From assembly GCF_040436345.1 (NCBI RefSeq), contig NC_133238.1:5768150-5832149 (forward strand): DNA of 64,000 bases, given 5' to 3'. The first letter of the stretch is position 1. Every line of letters begins with the position of its first letter. The notes under the pieces were generated by a model that was not told the origin of the DNA, did not search any database, and was given only the letters and a program-made list of their open reading frames with translations. Source of the stretch: Pagrus major (taxonomy: Eukaryota; Chordata; Actinopteri; Spariformes; Sparidae). Below, in pieces: positions 20,501 to 29,543 of the stretch. Both the position numbers and the translations under genes were made by a program.

Positions 20501-20977
20501 AGTGTTTGGCGCAATGTCAACCATCCCGTTCTCCCAAACAGATTACGGGATCTCTCCTGGATGGTAGCTCATGAGGTCCTCCCGGTCAGGTCCGTGATGC
20601 ACTCCCGGGGCATGTCACCATCCGCCATCTGCCCCCGACCGGGTTGTGGCGCGCCCGAGTCGGCGAGGCACTTGTTCTGGGAGTGCAGCGCTGCCATTGA
20701 CCTGTGGGCAATGGCCGGCTCCCAGCAATTCCCGTACTTGCCAGCAGGGGAGGTCCTAGATGCACAACTAGTGCTCTACGGGGTGAGCCAGAAGAAAAGA
20801 ACAACAGAGGAATTCTCCAAGCTCTGGCTCACCCTGGCCGCCATGAAAGACGCTATATGGACCTCCAGAAACCTGCTGGCGAGAAAGCGCATGCAGATCC
20901 CCCCCGTGGCTACGATCCAAATGGCTGCAGCGACGGTCCAGGCAGCCGTCGCTGCTGGCGGCAGGCCTAGGACGTAG
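17576..20977 (+). CDS. Keno ORF2, APE endonuclease / reverse transcriptase (copy 2)
   Basis: 1,133 residues with no internal stop. All nuclease motifs (QEC, GGDFN, SDH), RT motifs (LDFEKAFD, GVRQGCPLS, YMDD) and the C-terminal CCHC-like motif are the same as in copy 1. Scattered conservative replacements separate the two (for example SKWERLRRNVMKM versus SKWERVGRKVMKM). The copy is full length and could serve as a source element. Confidence 0.94.
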   Translation: MSYLLFLPIILMTLNISTLNVRSVRSGVRAQTVLSYLNSFTSDVFLLQECNLPFLTTYRKWEEKWPLGQSMWSGSNHNKSDGVAILIKNPLVVVRGSTVVRDGRAVLAHLTYMGQDFNLLNVYGFNDKNDRYDLLEELQSHMLGRVPLVVGGDFNCVLSRTDRRGAGEDFKVDKTSVLLQDICKDFKLQDCFKSMHPREEGFTWFSGDGTKASRIDYVFTRDCPPTDARLTPVFFSDHAMLSCTLTLSSGVTVGSGLWKLNCSLLEDREIVGQYREQYSQWQTLQDFYDSRAHWWEWVKTKTKAFFRQAGRKKKDKEKRCMLGLQKRLQRYFKLVNQGFDFNDDILEVKKQMSKLAEIKSQGIILRSKEREREEGEKCTRYFFKKIASRSGVLTKLKKEDGFLTANTNELIETVELFYNKLYEKKDIETDITEQVLEYIDRTVEESVLLTQDFTLLELGKCLKNFKKGKSPGQDGLPLEFYLTFWDILAHDLLTVFNDFERLDLLPESFRVGIVTLIHKKEDQTDLKNWRPITLLNFDCKLFSKLLSTRLSLVLGEVIHPDQACAIPGRKITDSLVLIRDTICYARDRDIRLVLLNLDFEKAFDRVSHQYLFQVLQKMGFPERVIAWVGLLYRGINSKILVNGQLTKAVNICCGVRQGCPLSALLYVICVEPLAQILRRDKWINGVSIPGSGGLVTKCLLYMDDVNVLCTDLLAVNRTMDLTDWYGRASGARLNRDKTQAQFYGPWTVTETTGLPLTVTLTDMKILGVKFDGEGGGRSNWLDAIGKVRKRLGYWRLRGLTMEGKVLVIKAVILPLFLLISSVFIPPRRVLLDLDRAIFYFLWGSKWERLRRNVMKMPKTKGGKDVPDLHLFLGSQYTTLHLKYATSPSRDHKTSAMARFWMGSYLRTLKFLPVDLRAPVSFKLPTAYDFIRKFLKDFNLEQEELSLLTNHRSLLSLVQEREPVSPVRGLAIGEPSSVWRNVNHPVLPNRLRDLSWMVAHEVLPVRSVMHSRGMSPSAICPRPGCGAPESARHLFWECSAAIDLWAMAGSQQFPYLPAGEVLDAQLVLYGVSQKKRTTEEFSKLWLTLAAMKDAIWTSRNLLARKRMQIPPVATIQMAAATVQAAVAAGGRPRT

Positions 20978-21552
20978 CCACATGAAGCATCGCCTCTGCG
21001 CTCATTCGGAGGTGGGAGCCGGAGCCACACACAAAGGTCAAGGCAGCAGCGGCCTGATCCTCCGGGTGTGGCAGGTGGGAAGGAGCAAGAGGCTGAGGGC
21101 CTCCTCTGAGCATCACCAGCGGGTACCCAGGGATCTGATGGGAGAGCGGGATGAGTTCCCCATGATAGGGACTCACCCCGCTCCTGCATAACAAAGACTT
21201 GAGAGCTTTTAAATGCCCTCCCTTTTTAAAAAAGACACACTGATATATTATACACTTACACTGATTCACAGAACGGACTTTTAATGCCACAAAGGAGCAC
21301 TTTGTTTTAACATGTCTTGTGTATTTTAAGGCAACAATTGTGTTTTTTTTAATCTGTAAACACCTTTTATTGGATATGATGGTGTTTTTTTTATGGTGGA
21401 TGGTTTTACAGATTTAACTACTGTATTGTTGCGGATGACATGTTGATTTTAAGTGTTTTCAAATTGTATTGTGGACTGTGTTCTGAATAAGTGTGAAAAA
21501 TAGAGAAACTTGTGTCAATAAACTTTTTTCAAAAAAAAAAAAAAAAAAAAAA

Positions 21553-21618
21553 TCTGTTCTTATCAGTTTAATATCTGATATGTCCTCTATATGGGGACAA
21601 CATATTAAATGGATTTTT
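21553..21618 (+). pseudogene. U2 snRNA fragment (nt 39-104) between Keno copies 2 and 3
   Basis: U2 starts at nt 39 after the copy 2 poly(A) but stops in the Sm-site T run (GGATTTTT), where it is fused to an internal 5' UTR position of Keno copy 3. Nt 105-188, the spacer, the U5 gene and the next U2 promoter are all missing, so an array unit was lost by deletion here. Confidence 0.9.
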
Positions 21619-21821
21619 TTTTGTGTTTGTTATTTTTTGCATATTTGCACAGTGATTTGTTAGAGACATCTGAAAACCGGTCAAGGTAAGAAAGCTTTTA
21701 GTTCTTTTACTTTTGGTTGTCTTATTCTTGTCTGGTTTTAGGTGTTTTTACAGCCTTTTTTAGCCTCTATTTATTTAACTTATTGTATTTTATTCATCGT
21801 TGAAGTGTGGTGTCTCCAGCC

Positions 21822-23150
21822 ATGTCGGCTGCCCGTGCCGGCATGCGGAGGCACCACAGTGTGCGTTTTACTTTCTTAGAAAGAGATGGAAAGCTCCTGG
21901 AGATGTCCAGATTGGACTTCTCCAGGAAGCTAATCCAAAAGGCCCTTGGCTTTTCCCCACAGCAATTGAACTGCGTATTGTCTCTTCCCTTCAACAAAGG
22001 TTTTGATATTAGTTTTGTAACCGCTGCAGTGCCACAAGAATTTTGGCAACGCTTTGAAAAGGTTAAGACCCAGTTTTCAGCATTCAACGTGGAGAAACTG
22101 ACTGACAACTCTCTGAAAGTGGTTATTGTTAGGATGTTCAATGAAATGGTGAATGCTGAAGATATATGTATGTGGCTGGGTAGATACTGCACTGTGAAGG
22201 GCCAGGCTACCAAGGTGAGGGATGAAGATGGCATCTGGAACTGTGCCTGGAGGGTCCCCATTCAACAATGGCAGGACCCCCAGGGGTACCAGGGCCTGAG
22301 GCATCTCCCATCCATGGTAGTTCTTGGTGAGAACAGGGGCTACATTCACTACCAGGGCATGCCCAAGCTCTGCCGCAAGTGTGGTGAGCATGGACACCTG
22401 GCAGAGGCTTGCCAAAACATTGTTTGCGGTAAATGCAGAGAAATTGGGCACTCCTTTGAGGAGTGTCCCAATGGCAGAAAGTGCAATCTCTGTGGAGAGA
22501 CAAATCACCTCTTCAGAGATTGCCCATTGTCATTTGCCAACAAACTGAAAGCCCAAAGAAAACAAGACTCGGAAATTGAAAAAGAAAAAATATTAAAGGA
22601 AAATGGCCGAAATGTAACTGTCGAAGTGCTAATTGAAGAGGAGGGGCTGGGAAATTCAAATCTCCCGCCAAAATCTGTGGTTGGAGGAGAGGAGCCCGGT
22701 GAGGTGGGACAAGGGGAGGGGCCTGGCTTTAACCCAGCAGAGGGTGCTGCTGAGGGAGATGGGGAAAGCCAGGCAGCAGGTGGAGCTGGACAAGATGGCT
22801 CGACAGGCACTGACTCAGCCAATAGCCTCATTACAGTCGGGGAGGAACAGGAGGAAGGAGAGTCCAGTGACACCTCCCTCCCCAATACCCAGCCCAACCT
22901 CAAGAGAACTGCATCTGAACTGTCCAGCTCTGAGGCTGATGCAGCCTCAGAGAAGAAGGGAAGGGCTGAGCTTGACTCATACAGTTCCCCTGTGGAGCAG
23001 CTCAGAGCCTTCCCTTCCAGTTCACCCAATCAGTGCTCATTTCTTAATATAGCACTACAGTCAACTCCATTGGAAAAGCGTGCCGACATTGCTTTCCGGA
23101 GGAAAGAGTCTCAGGCCTCACCCCCCGATTGCATGGGGATAGTGAAATGA
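21822..23150 (+). CDS. Keno ORF1 (copy 3)
   Basis: A 442-residue intact ORF1, differing from copy 1 by only about two residues (AAVPQEFW for AAVLQEFW; PPDCMG for PPNCMG). The three CCHC knuckles are intact. It has lost the U2-proximal 5' end, so whether it is expressed is doubtful. Confidence 0.9.
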   Translation: MSAARAGMRRHHSVRFTFLERDGKLLEMSRLDFSRKLIQKALGFSPQQLNCVLSLPFNKGFDISFVTAAVPQEFWQRFEKVKTQFSAFNVEKLTDNSLKVVIVRMFNEMVNAEDICMWLGRYCTVKGQATKVRDEDGIWNCAWRVPIQQWQDPQGYQGLRHLPSMVVLGENRGYIHYQGMPKLCRKCGEHGHLAEACQNIVCGKCREIGHSFEECPNGRKCNLCGETNHLFRDCPLSFANKLKAQRKQDSEIEKEKILKENGRNVTVEVLIEEEGLGNSNLPPKSVVGGEEPGEVGQGEGPGFNPAEGAAEGDGESQAAGGAGQDGSTGTDSANSLITVGEEQEEGESSDTSLPNTQPNLKRTASELSSSEADAASEKKGRAELDSYSSPVEQLRAFPSSSPNQCSFLNIALQSTPLEKRADIAFRRKESQASPPDCMGIVK

Positions 23151-23216
23151 GATCCTTTTACATTACTGAAAGTCTGGAAGTTTTAACAGTAGTCTTTTCA
23201 TTTTTTATTCCTTAAA

Positions 23217-26200
23217 ATGTCATACCTGTTGTTTTTAACAATCATACTCATGACCCTCAACATTTCCACCCTCAATGTGAGAAGTGTGAGGTCGGGAGTT
23301 AGAGCCCAGACTGTTTTATCCTACCTAAATTCTTTTACGTCAGATGTGTTTTTATTACAGGAGTGCAATCTGCCCTTTTTAACAACCTACAGGAAATGGG
23401 AGGAGAAATGGCCACTCGGTCAATCCATGTGGAGTGGATCAAACCACAACAAGTCCGATGGAGTGGCCATTTTAATTAAAAACCCCTTGGTAGTGGTGAG
23501 GGGCAGCACTGTGGTGAGAGACGGACGGGCAGTTTTAGCACACTTGACATACATGGGGCAGGATTTTAACCTACTCAACGTATACGGTTTTAACGACAAA
23601 AATGACAGGTATGACCTTTTAGAAGAACTGCAGTCCCACATGCTAGGTAGGGTGCCTTTAGTGGTAGGAGGGGATTTTAATTGTGTTTTATCCAGAACAG
23701 ATAGACGGGGAGCAGGGGAAGATTTTAAAGTAGATAAAACATCGGTTTTACTGCAAGACATCTGCAAGGATTTTAAGTTACAAGACTGTTTTAAATCCAT
23801 GCATCCTAGAGAGGAGGGCTTCACCTGGTTCAGTGGTGATGGCACCAAAGCCTCTCGCATTGACTACGTTTTTACACGGGACTGCCCACCAACTGATGCT
23901 AGATTGACCCCTGTTTTCTTTTCTGATCACGCAATGCTGTCATGCACCCTGACACTCTCTTCTGGTGTGACTGTAGGAAGTGGTCTGTGGAAGCTCAACT
24001 GCTCCCTGTTAGAGGACAGGGAGATAGTTGGACAATACAGGGAGCAGTATAGCCAATGGCAGACCCTTCAAGACTTTTACGATTCACGTGCACACTGGTG
24101 GGAGTGGGTGAAGACAAAGACTAAGACTTTTTTTAGACAGGCAGGGAGAAAGAAAAAAGATAAGGAAAAAAGAGGCATGTTGGGACTGCAGAAAAGACTA
24201 CAGAGATATTTTAAACTTGTGAACCAAGGATTTGATTTTAATGAAGACATTTTAGAAGTCAAAAAGCAAATGTCAAAATTAGCCGAAATAAAGAGTCAGG
24301 GTATCATTTTAAGAAGCAAAGAGAGAGAAAGAGAAGAAGGAGAAAAATGCACACGATACTTTTTTAAGAAGATAGCTAGCAGAAGTGGGGTTTTAACAAA
24401 GCTAAAAAAAGAAGACGGGTTTTTAACTGCTAACACAAACGAACTAATTGAAACAGTGGAACTCTTTTACAATAAATTATATGAAAAAAAAGACATAGAG
24501 ACAGACATTACAGAACAGGTTTTAGAATACATTGATAGGACGGTGGAGGAAAATGTGCTTTTAACCCAGGATTTTACCCTTTTAGAGTTAGGTAAATGTT
24601 TAAAAAAATTTAAGAAGGGGAAGTCCCCAGGACAAGATGGACTTCCCCTGGAATTTTATCTGACCTTTTGGGATATCCTTGCACATGACCTACTTACTGT
24701 TTTTAATGACTTTGAACGACTAGACCTGTTACCTGAGAGCTTTAGAGTAGGGATAGTTACGTTAATCCACAAAAAAGAGGACCAGACTGACCTGAAAAAC
24801 TGGAGACCAATAACGCTTTTAAACTTTGACTGCAAACTTTTTAGCAAACTTTTATCAACACGTTTATCTTTGGTTTTAGGGGAGGTGATCCACCCGGATC
24901 AAGCCTGTGCCATCCCGGGGAGGAAGATCACCGACAGCCTCGTACTGATCAGAGACACCATCTGTTACGCGAGAGACAGAGACATTCGGCTTGTATTGCT
25001 AAATTTAGACTTTGAAAAAGCCTTCGATCGGGTCTCGCACCAGTACCTATTTCAGGTACTGCAAAAAATGGGGTTTCCTGAGAGGGTCATAGCGTGGGTG
25101 GGATTGCTCTACCGGGGAATCAACAGCAAAATCCTTGTAAACGGGCAACTTACCAAAGCAGTGAATATATGCTGCGGTGTCCGTCAGTGTTGTCCGTTAT
25201 CTGCCCTCCTTTACGTTATATGTGTGGAACCATTGGCACAGATCTTGAGAAGGGACAAATGGATCAATGGGGTGTCAATTCCGGGGAGTGGGGGCTTGGT
25301 CACAAAATGTCTTTTATACATGGATGATGTCAACGTTTTATGTACAGACCTTTTAGCTGTAAACAGGACCATGGACTTGACGGACTGGTACGGACGGGCC
25401 TCTGGAGCCAGACTTAACCGCGACAAGACCCAAGCCCAATTTTACGGACCATGGACAGTGACCGAGACCACAGGACTCCCTCTGACTGTGACCCTGACTG
25501 ACATGAAAATACTCGGGGTAAAATTTGACGGGGAAGGGGGTGGGAGGAGCAATTGGCTTGACGCGATAGGGAAAGTTAGAAAGAGACTGGGATACTGGAG
25601 ACTAAGGGGACTGACAATGGAAGGCAAGGTTTTAATCATAAAAGCTGTGATTTTACCCTTGTTTTTACTAATCAGTTCTGTTTTTATCCCGCCTCGTAGA
25701 GTGCTTTTAGATCTAGATCGAGCCATTTTTTACTTTCTGTGGGGGTCCAAGTGGGAGCGAGTCGGAAGAAAAGTCATGAAGATGCCAAAAACAAAAGGAG
25801 GGAAAGATGTTCCAGACCTCCACTTGTTTTTAGGAAACCAATACACCACACTGCACCTCAAATACGCCACATCCCCATCCAGAGATCACAAGACATCTGC
25901 CATGGCAAGATTCTGGATGGGGTCTTACCTCAGGACACTCAAGTTTTTACCTGTTGATCTTAGAGCACCTGTGTCTTTTAAACTGCCCACGGCCTATGAT
26001 TTTATACGCAAATTTTTAAAAGATTTTAACTTGGAACAGGAGGAGCTGTCACTTTTAACCAACCACCGCTCTCTTCTCTCTCTTGTGCAGGAGCGGGAGC
26101 CAGTGAGTCCGGTGCGTGGGCTCGCAATCGGCGAGCCCTCAAGTGTTTGGCACAATGTCAACCATCCCGCTCTCCCAAACAGACTACGGGATCTCTCCTG

Positions 26201-26327
26201 GATGGTAGCTCATGAGGTCCTCCCGGTCAGGTCCGTGATGCACTCCCGGGGCATTGTTGCTGGTGACATGTTGATTTTATTTGTTTTTAAGTGTTTTAAG
26301 ATTAAATTGTATTGTGGACTGACATGA
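23217..26327 (+). pseudogene. Keno ORF2, truncated (copy 3)
   Basis: Open for 1,036 codons, but the native protein ends near residue 1,016 (MHSRG). The last ~20 codons are read from old 3' UTR, so the C-terminal CCHC-like domain is absent. The RT motif is GVRQCCPLS instead of GVRQGCPLS, a change of a normally conserved glycine. The nuclease and YMDD motifs are intact. It is probably inactive. Confidence 0.88.
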
Positions 26328-26380
26328 AAAAGTGTAAAACATAGAGAAAATTGCGTCAAACTTTAAAAAAAATAAATAAA

Positions 26381-26394
26381 TCTGTTCTGATCAG
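26381..26394 (+). pseudogene. U2 snRNA sliver (nt 39-52)
   Basis: TCTGTTCTGATCAG follows the old Keno tail and matches U2 nt 39-52 with one mismatch. It shows that the old tail also came from a U2 insertion. It is cut off by Keno ORF1 sequence (AGATGG junction). Confidence 0.75.
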
Positions 26395-27287
26395 ATGGAA
26401 AGCTCCTGGAGATGTCCAGATTGGACTTCTCCAGGAAGCTAATCCAAAAAGGCCCTTGGCTTTTCCCCACAACAATTGAACTGTGTCTTGTCTCTTCCCT
26501 TCAACAAAGGTTTTGACATTAGTTTCGTTACTGCTGCAGTGTTACAAGAATGCTGAAAACTGCGTCTTAACCTTTTCAAAGCGTTGCCAAAATTCAACGT
26601 GGAGAAACTGACTGACAACTCTCTGAAAGTGGTTATTGTCAGGATGTTCAATGAAATGGTGAATGCTGAATGCTGAAGATATCTGTATGTGGCTGGGTAG
26701 ATACTGCACTGTGAAGGGCCAGGCTACCAAGGTGAGGGATGAAAATGGCATCTGGAACTGTGCCTGGAGGGTCCCCATTCAACAATGGCAGGACCCCCAG
26801 GGGTACCAGGGCCTGAGGCATCTCCCATCCATGGTAGTTCTTGGTGAGAACAGGGGCTACATTCACTACCAGGGCATGCCCCACACCTGGCAGAGGCTTG
26901 CCAAAACATTGTTTGCGGTAAATGCAGAGAAATTGGGCACTCCTTTGAGGAGTGTCCCAATGGCATAAAGTGCAATCTCTGTGGAGAGTCAAATCACCTC
27001 GTCAGAGATTGCCCAATGTCATTTGCCAACAAACTGAAAGCCCAAAGAAAACAAGAATCGGAAATCGAAAAAGAAAAAATATTAAAAGGAAAATGGTCGA
27101 AATGTAACAGTTGAAGTGCTAATTGAAGAGGAGGGTCTGGGAAATTCAAATCTGTGGTTGGAGGAGAGGAGCCCGGTGAGGCAGGACAAGGGGAGGGGCC
27201 TGGCTTCAATCCAGTAGAGGGCACTGCTGAGGGAGATGGGGAAAGCCAGGCAACAGGTGGAGCTGGACAGGAAGACTCAACAGGCAC
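26395..27287 (+). mobile_element. Decayed Keno ORF1 fragment (copy 4)
   Basis: Sequence matches ORF1 from GKLLEMSRLDFS through the knuckles to the acidic tail, but with small deletions (one removes the first knuckle, near 26,880), a short duplication near 26,668 and a precise 42-bp inversion at 26,551-26,592. No long frame survives. It is older than copies 0-3 and marks the edge of the U2 array. Confidence 0.88.
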
Positions 27288-28172
27288 TAGGCCCCATTCA
27301 CACTGCCGTTTGTATGCGGGGATCCTGCACCAATTTTCCGCATCCGCCTCAGTTTGAAAGTCTCAGATGCGGCGAGGGGTGAAATTTTGCTGCGCCTCTG
27401 ATGCGCCTCCATAGGTAGTATCAGAGGCGTAGTATTGGCGAACCGAATCAGTGAACGGATAAGCCGGCGGTGCAGAGCAAGGACGTGTCGATCTGATGGT
27501 GTTCACTGTCTGATAACTAAACAGATCCATCACTCAACAAAATATAGAGAAATGTCCCACAAAGCAACGTTACAGGACCAAGTAACAGTAACGTAGTAAC
27601 TGGCTGGTCTTTGGCAACTTATATGAGGAAAAAAATACCGCAGTTATAAGTGGAGAAGTGTCTGTCCGACCGACTCTTCGTAACATTTCTGCCCGAAAAA
27701 TATGGCGTCATTTCAGTGCCAAAATCCGCGCACATAAAAACCATAATCAGCGCGCATAAAGACCACTCTCTGCGCGCTCGCGGTCTCTGTTGCTAGACAT
27801 ATAAACTGTTGCTAGACATATAAACTGTAGAAAGGCACAGGTGAATGCCAGATAACCGTGACAATTGATTGACAGACCTGACCTCAATTAAATGACTAGG
27901 AAAAGTAGCATTACCTGCGAAAATACAGTGTGAATGCTAAAGGCTGAAGTGATTTCGGAAACCCGCTGAATGTGGGCCTACTGGAAAACACTCGCCGGAA
28001 ATGCATAAAACTGCAAGAGTGAATGGGCAAGAATGTGCAGAAAAAGTTGAAAAGCTAAAAAGCGGAAAAGTACAAGGCTGAAAGAGCATAAAAAGCTGAA
28101 CATCCTGATAGTGGAATGGTGACCGTAGCATGAAATCTGTAGGAGTAGAAGCATGCTGAAGAACGTACGGAC
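27288..28172. other. Unassigned repeat-like DNA, possible non-autonomous element(s)
   Basis: Keno sequence stops at 27,287, and a GGCCCCATTCACACTG block begins. Related motifs with inverted CAGTGTGAATG or AGTGTGAATG occur near 27,930 and 28,368, suggesting one or two short inverted-repeat elements with CATTCACACTG ends. Part of 27,900-28,150 has many AAAGCTGAA-like words. No coding region was seen and the family is not recognised. Confidence 0.35.
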
Positions 28173-28352
28173 GACTACTACTACTACTACTACCACTACT
28201 AATAATAATAATGACAATCATAATAATAATAATGACAATCACAATAATAATAATGACAATAATAATGACAACAACAATAATAGTAATAATGTCAACAATA
28301 ACAACAATAATAACAATAATAACAATAATAATAATAATAATAATAACTGCAA
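28173..28352. repeat. Compound (ACT)n/(AAT)n/(ACAATAATA)n microsatellite
   Basis: About 180 bp of trinucleotide and related repeats (ACT, then AAT mixed with GACAAT/AACAAT). The Asn-rich reading frames across it are artefacts. Confidence 0.93.
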
Positions 28353-28518
28353 TAAATTCCAGAAGGACAATAGTGTGAATGCTCTGAAGCATCCACACTA
28401 ACTAGAATCATCTCATCAACTAAAATGAGGCTAGCCATTGTCTGATCTACCATTTTTCGTCTCCTGTTCTTCCCCTCCTTTCCAAATACAGACCAGACCC
28501 CCGTACTGCAGGGTCAAC

Positions 28519-29543
28519 ATGGCCGTTCCCGTCCTCGACAGGTTCTTCGAGGACGGGGACACCAGGCAGGACTTCCGGCTGAGCAGAGAGTCCCTGGCAG
28601 TGCTGCTGAACCTTCTCAAACAAGATCGGAGACACGGATGGGGTGCCACAATAGAGACCTTGGTGTTTCTCTTCTGGCTGGCGAGTGGGGCATCATACAG
28701 GGTGGTCTCAAGGGTGTTCGGGATGCCTCGCTCCACCGTCCACTGGATCGTCCACCGAGTTACTGGGGAGGTGGTGGCCATTCGCCACAAGGTCATCCAC
28801 CTCCCAAAGACAGCTGAAGACCTGGCTGCAGTAACTCGGGGGTTTGCAGGGCTGGCAGGACACAGAGCTTTTTCAAAAGCTGCTGGATCGATCGACGGCT
28901 GCCATGTGAGGATCAAGCCACCAAGCGGCCCTGATGGTCACTGCTACAAGAACAGAAAACTGTTCTCTTCCATCATCATGCAGGCAGTATGTGACCATCA
29001 GGGCCGCTTCATGGACACGTACGTGGGCTGGCCGGGGTCGGTGCACGACTCCAGAGTACTCCGGCACAGCCCACTGTACAGACAGGCCATCTACCCTCCT
29101 CCAGGGCACTTCATCCTCGCAGACGGCGGGTACCCGTGCCTCCGACAGCCACTCCCCCTCATCACTCCCTACAAACAGCCTGTGCAAGGTGTGGGAGCCC
29201 AGCGCTTTAATGTCCATCATTCCAGGGCACGCTCTATCATTGAGCGTGCCTTTGGAATGATGAAGACCAGGTTCAGGTCCATCTACCTGCACGCGCTGGA
29301 GGTGCACCACACCTTTGTGCCTCAGGTATGTCAGGATTCATTTTTGTTTCCTTGAGTATTCAAGCAGAGTGAGTCAAAATTGATGTACATCCCCTGTCAT
29401 TCCAGGTCGTAACAGCTTGTGCCGTCCTGCACAACATCTGCCTGGGGGCAGGTGACATCATGCCCCCAGAGGATGAGCTGCAGGACGTCATGCCAGAGGA
29501 TGAGGGGGAGAACGTGTTGGAGGCAGCCAGTGGTGCTCCCTGA
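28519..29543 (+). CDS. PIF/Harbinger transposase (DDE_Tnp_4 family), 2 exons
   Basis: A 314-residue nuclease that cuts and joins transposon ends. Exon 1 is 28,519-29,325 (269 codons), and a GT-AG intron runs 29,326-29,405. Exon 2 (29,406-29,543) supplies VVTACAVLHNICLGAG and an acidic tail. Catalytic motifs are SIDGCHVRIKPP (D1), WPGSVHDSRVLRHS (D2) and IERAFGMMKTRFR (E). An N-terminal helix-turn-helix-like segment (FGMPRSTVHWIVHRV) is also present. The ATG at 28,519 follows a good acceptor-like CCAAATACAG. Length and motif spacing are normal for the family. Codon use is GC-rich compared with the flanks. No break was seen. Confidence 0.88.

Larger units (their letters stand above)
15882..21552 (+). 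mobile_element. Full-length Keno LINE inserted in U2 (copy 2)
   Basis: A second complete copy with the same layout and U2 junctions as copy 1 but a longer pure A tail (22 A, 21,531-21,552). The 5' UTR differs from copy 1 by several indels, and the 3' UTR is nearly identical to copy 0 at 1-1,057. Both ORFs are open. Confidence 0.93.
21619..26380 (+). mobile_element. Keno LINE, 5'- and 3'-rearranged (copy 3)
   Basis: It lacks the first ~90 bp of the element and begins within the 5' UTR. Sequence is almost identical to copy 1 down to ORF2 codon ~1,016 (position ~26,253). There it jumps to a clearly older, diverged Keno 3' UTR end (26,254-26,380). It is therefore a chimera of a young body and an old tail, with the ORF2 end and about half the 3' UTR deleted. 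Confidence 0.9.

Noticed and set aside
9304-21552. Retrovirus-like or LTR element because of the CCHC gag-like ORF1 and YMDD box
   Set aside because: There are no LTRs, protease, RNase H or integrase. An APE endonuclease domain, A-rich tail and exact U2 target junctions identify a non-LTR element.
9571-26000. Antisense ORFs of 60-174 codons within Keno ORF1 and ORF2
   Set aside because: Shadows of the sense coding frames; identical in all copies and with no recognisable domain.
28153-28401. Asn-rich protein (NNNN repeats) and antisense Ile-rich membrane-like protein
   Set aside because: Translation of the AAT/ACT microsatellite.
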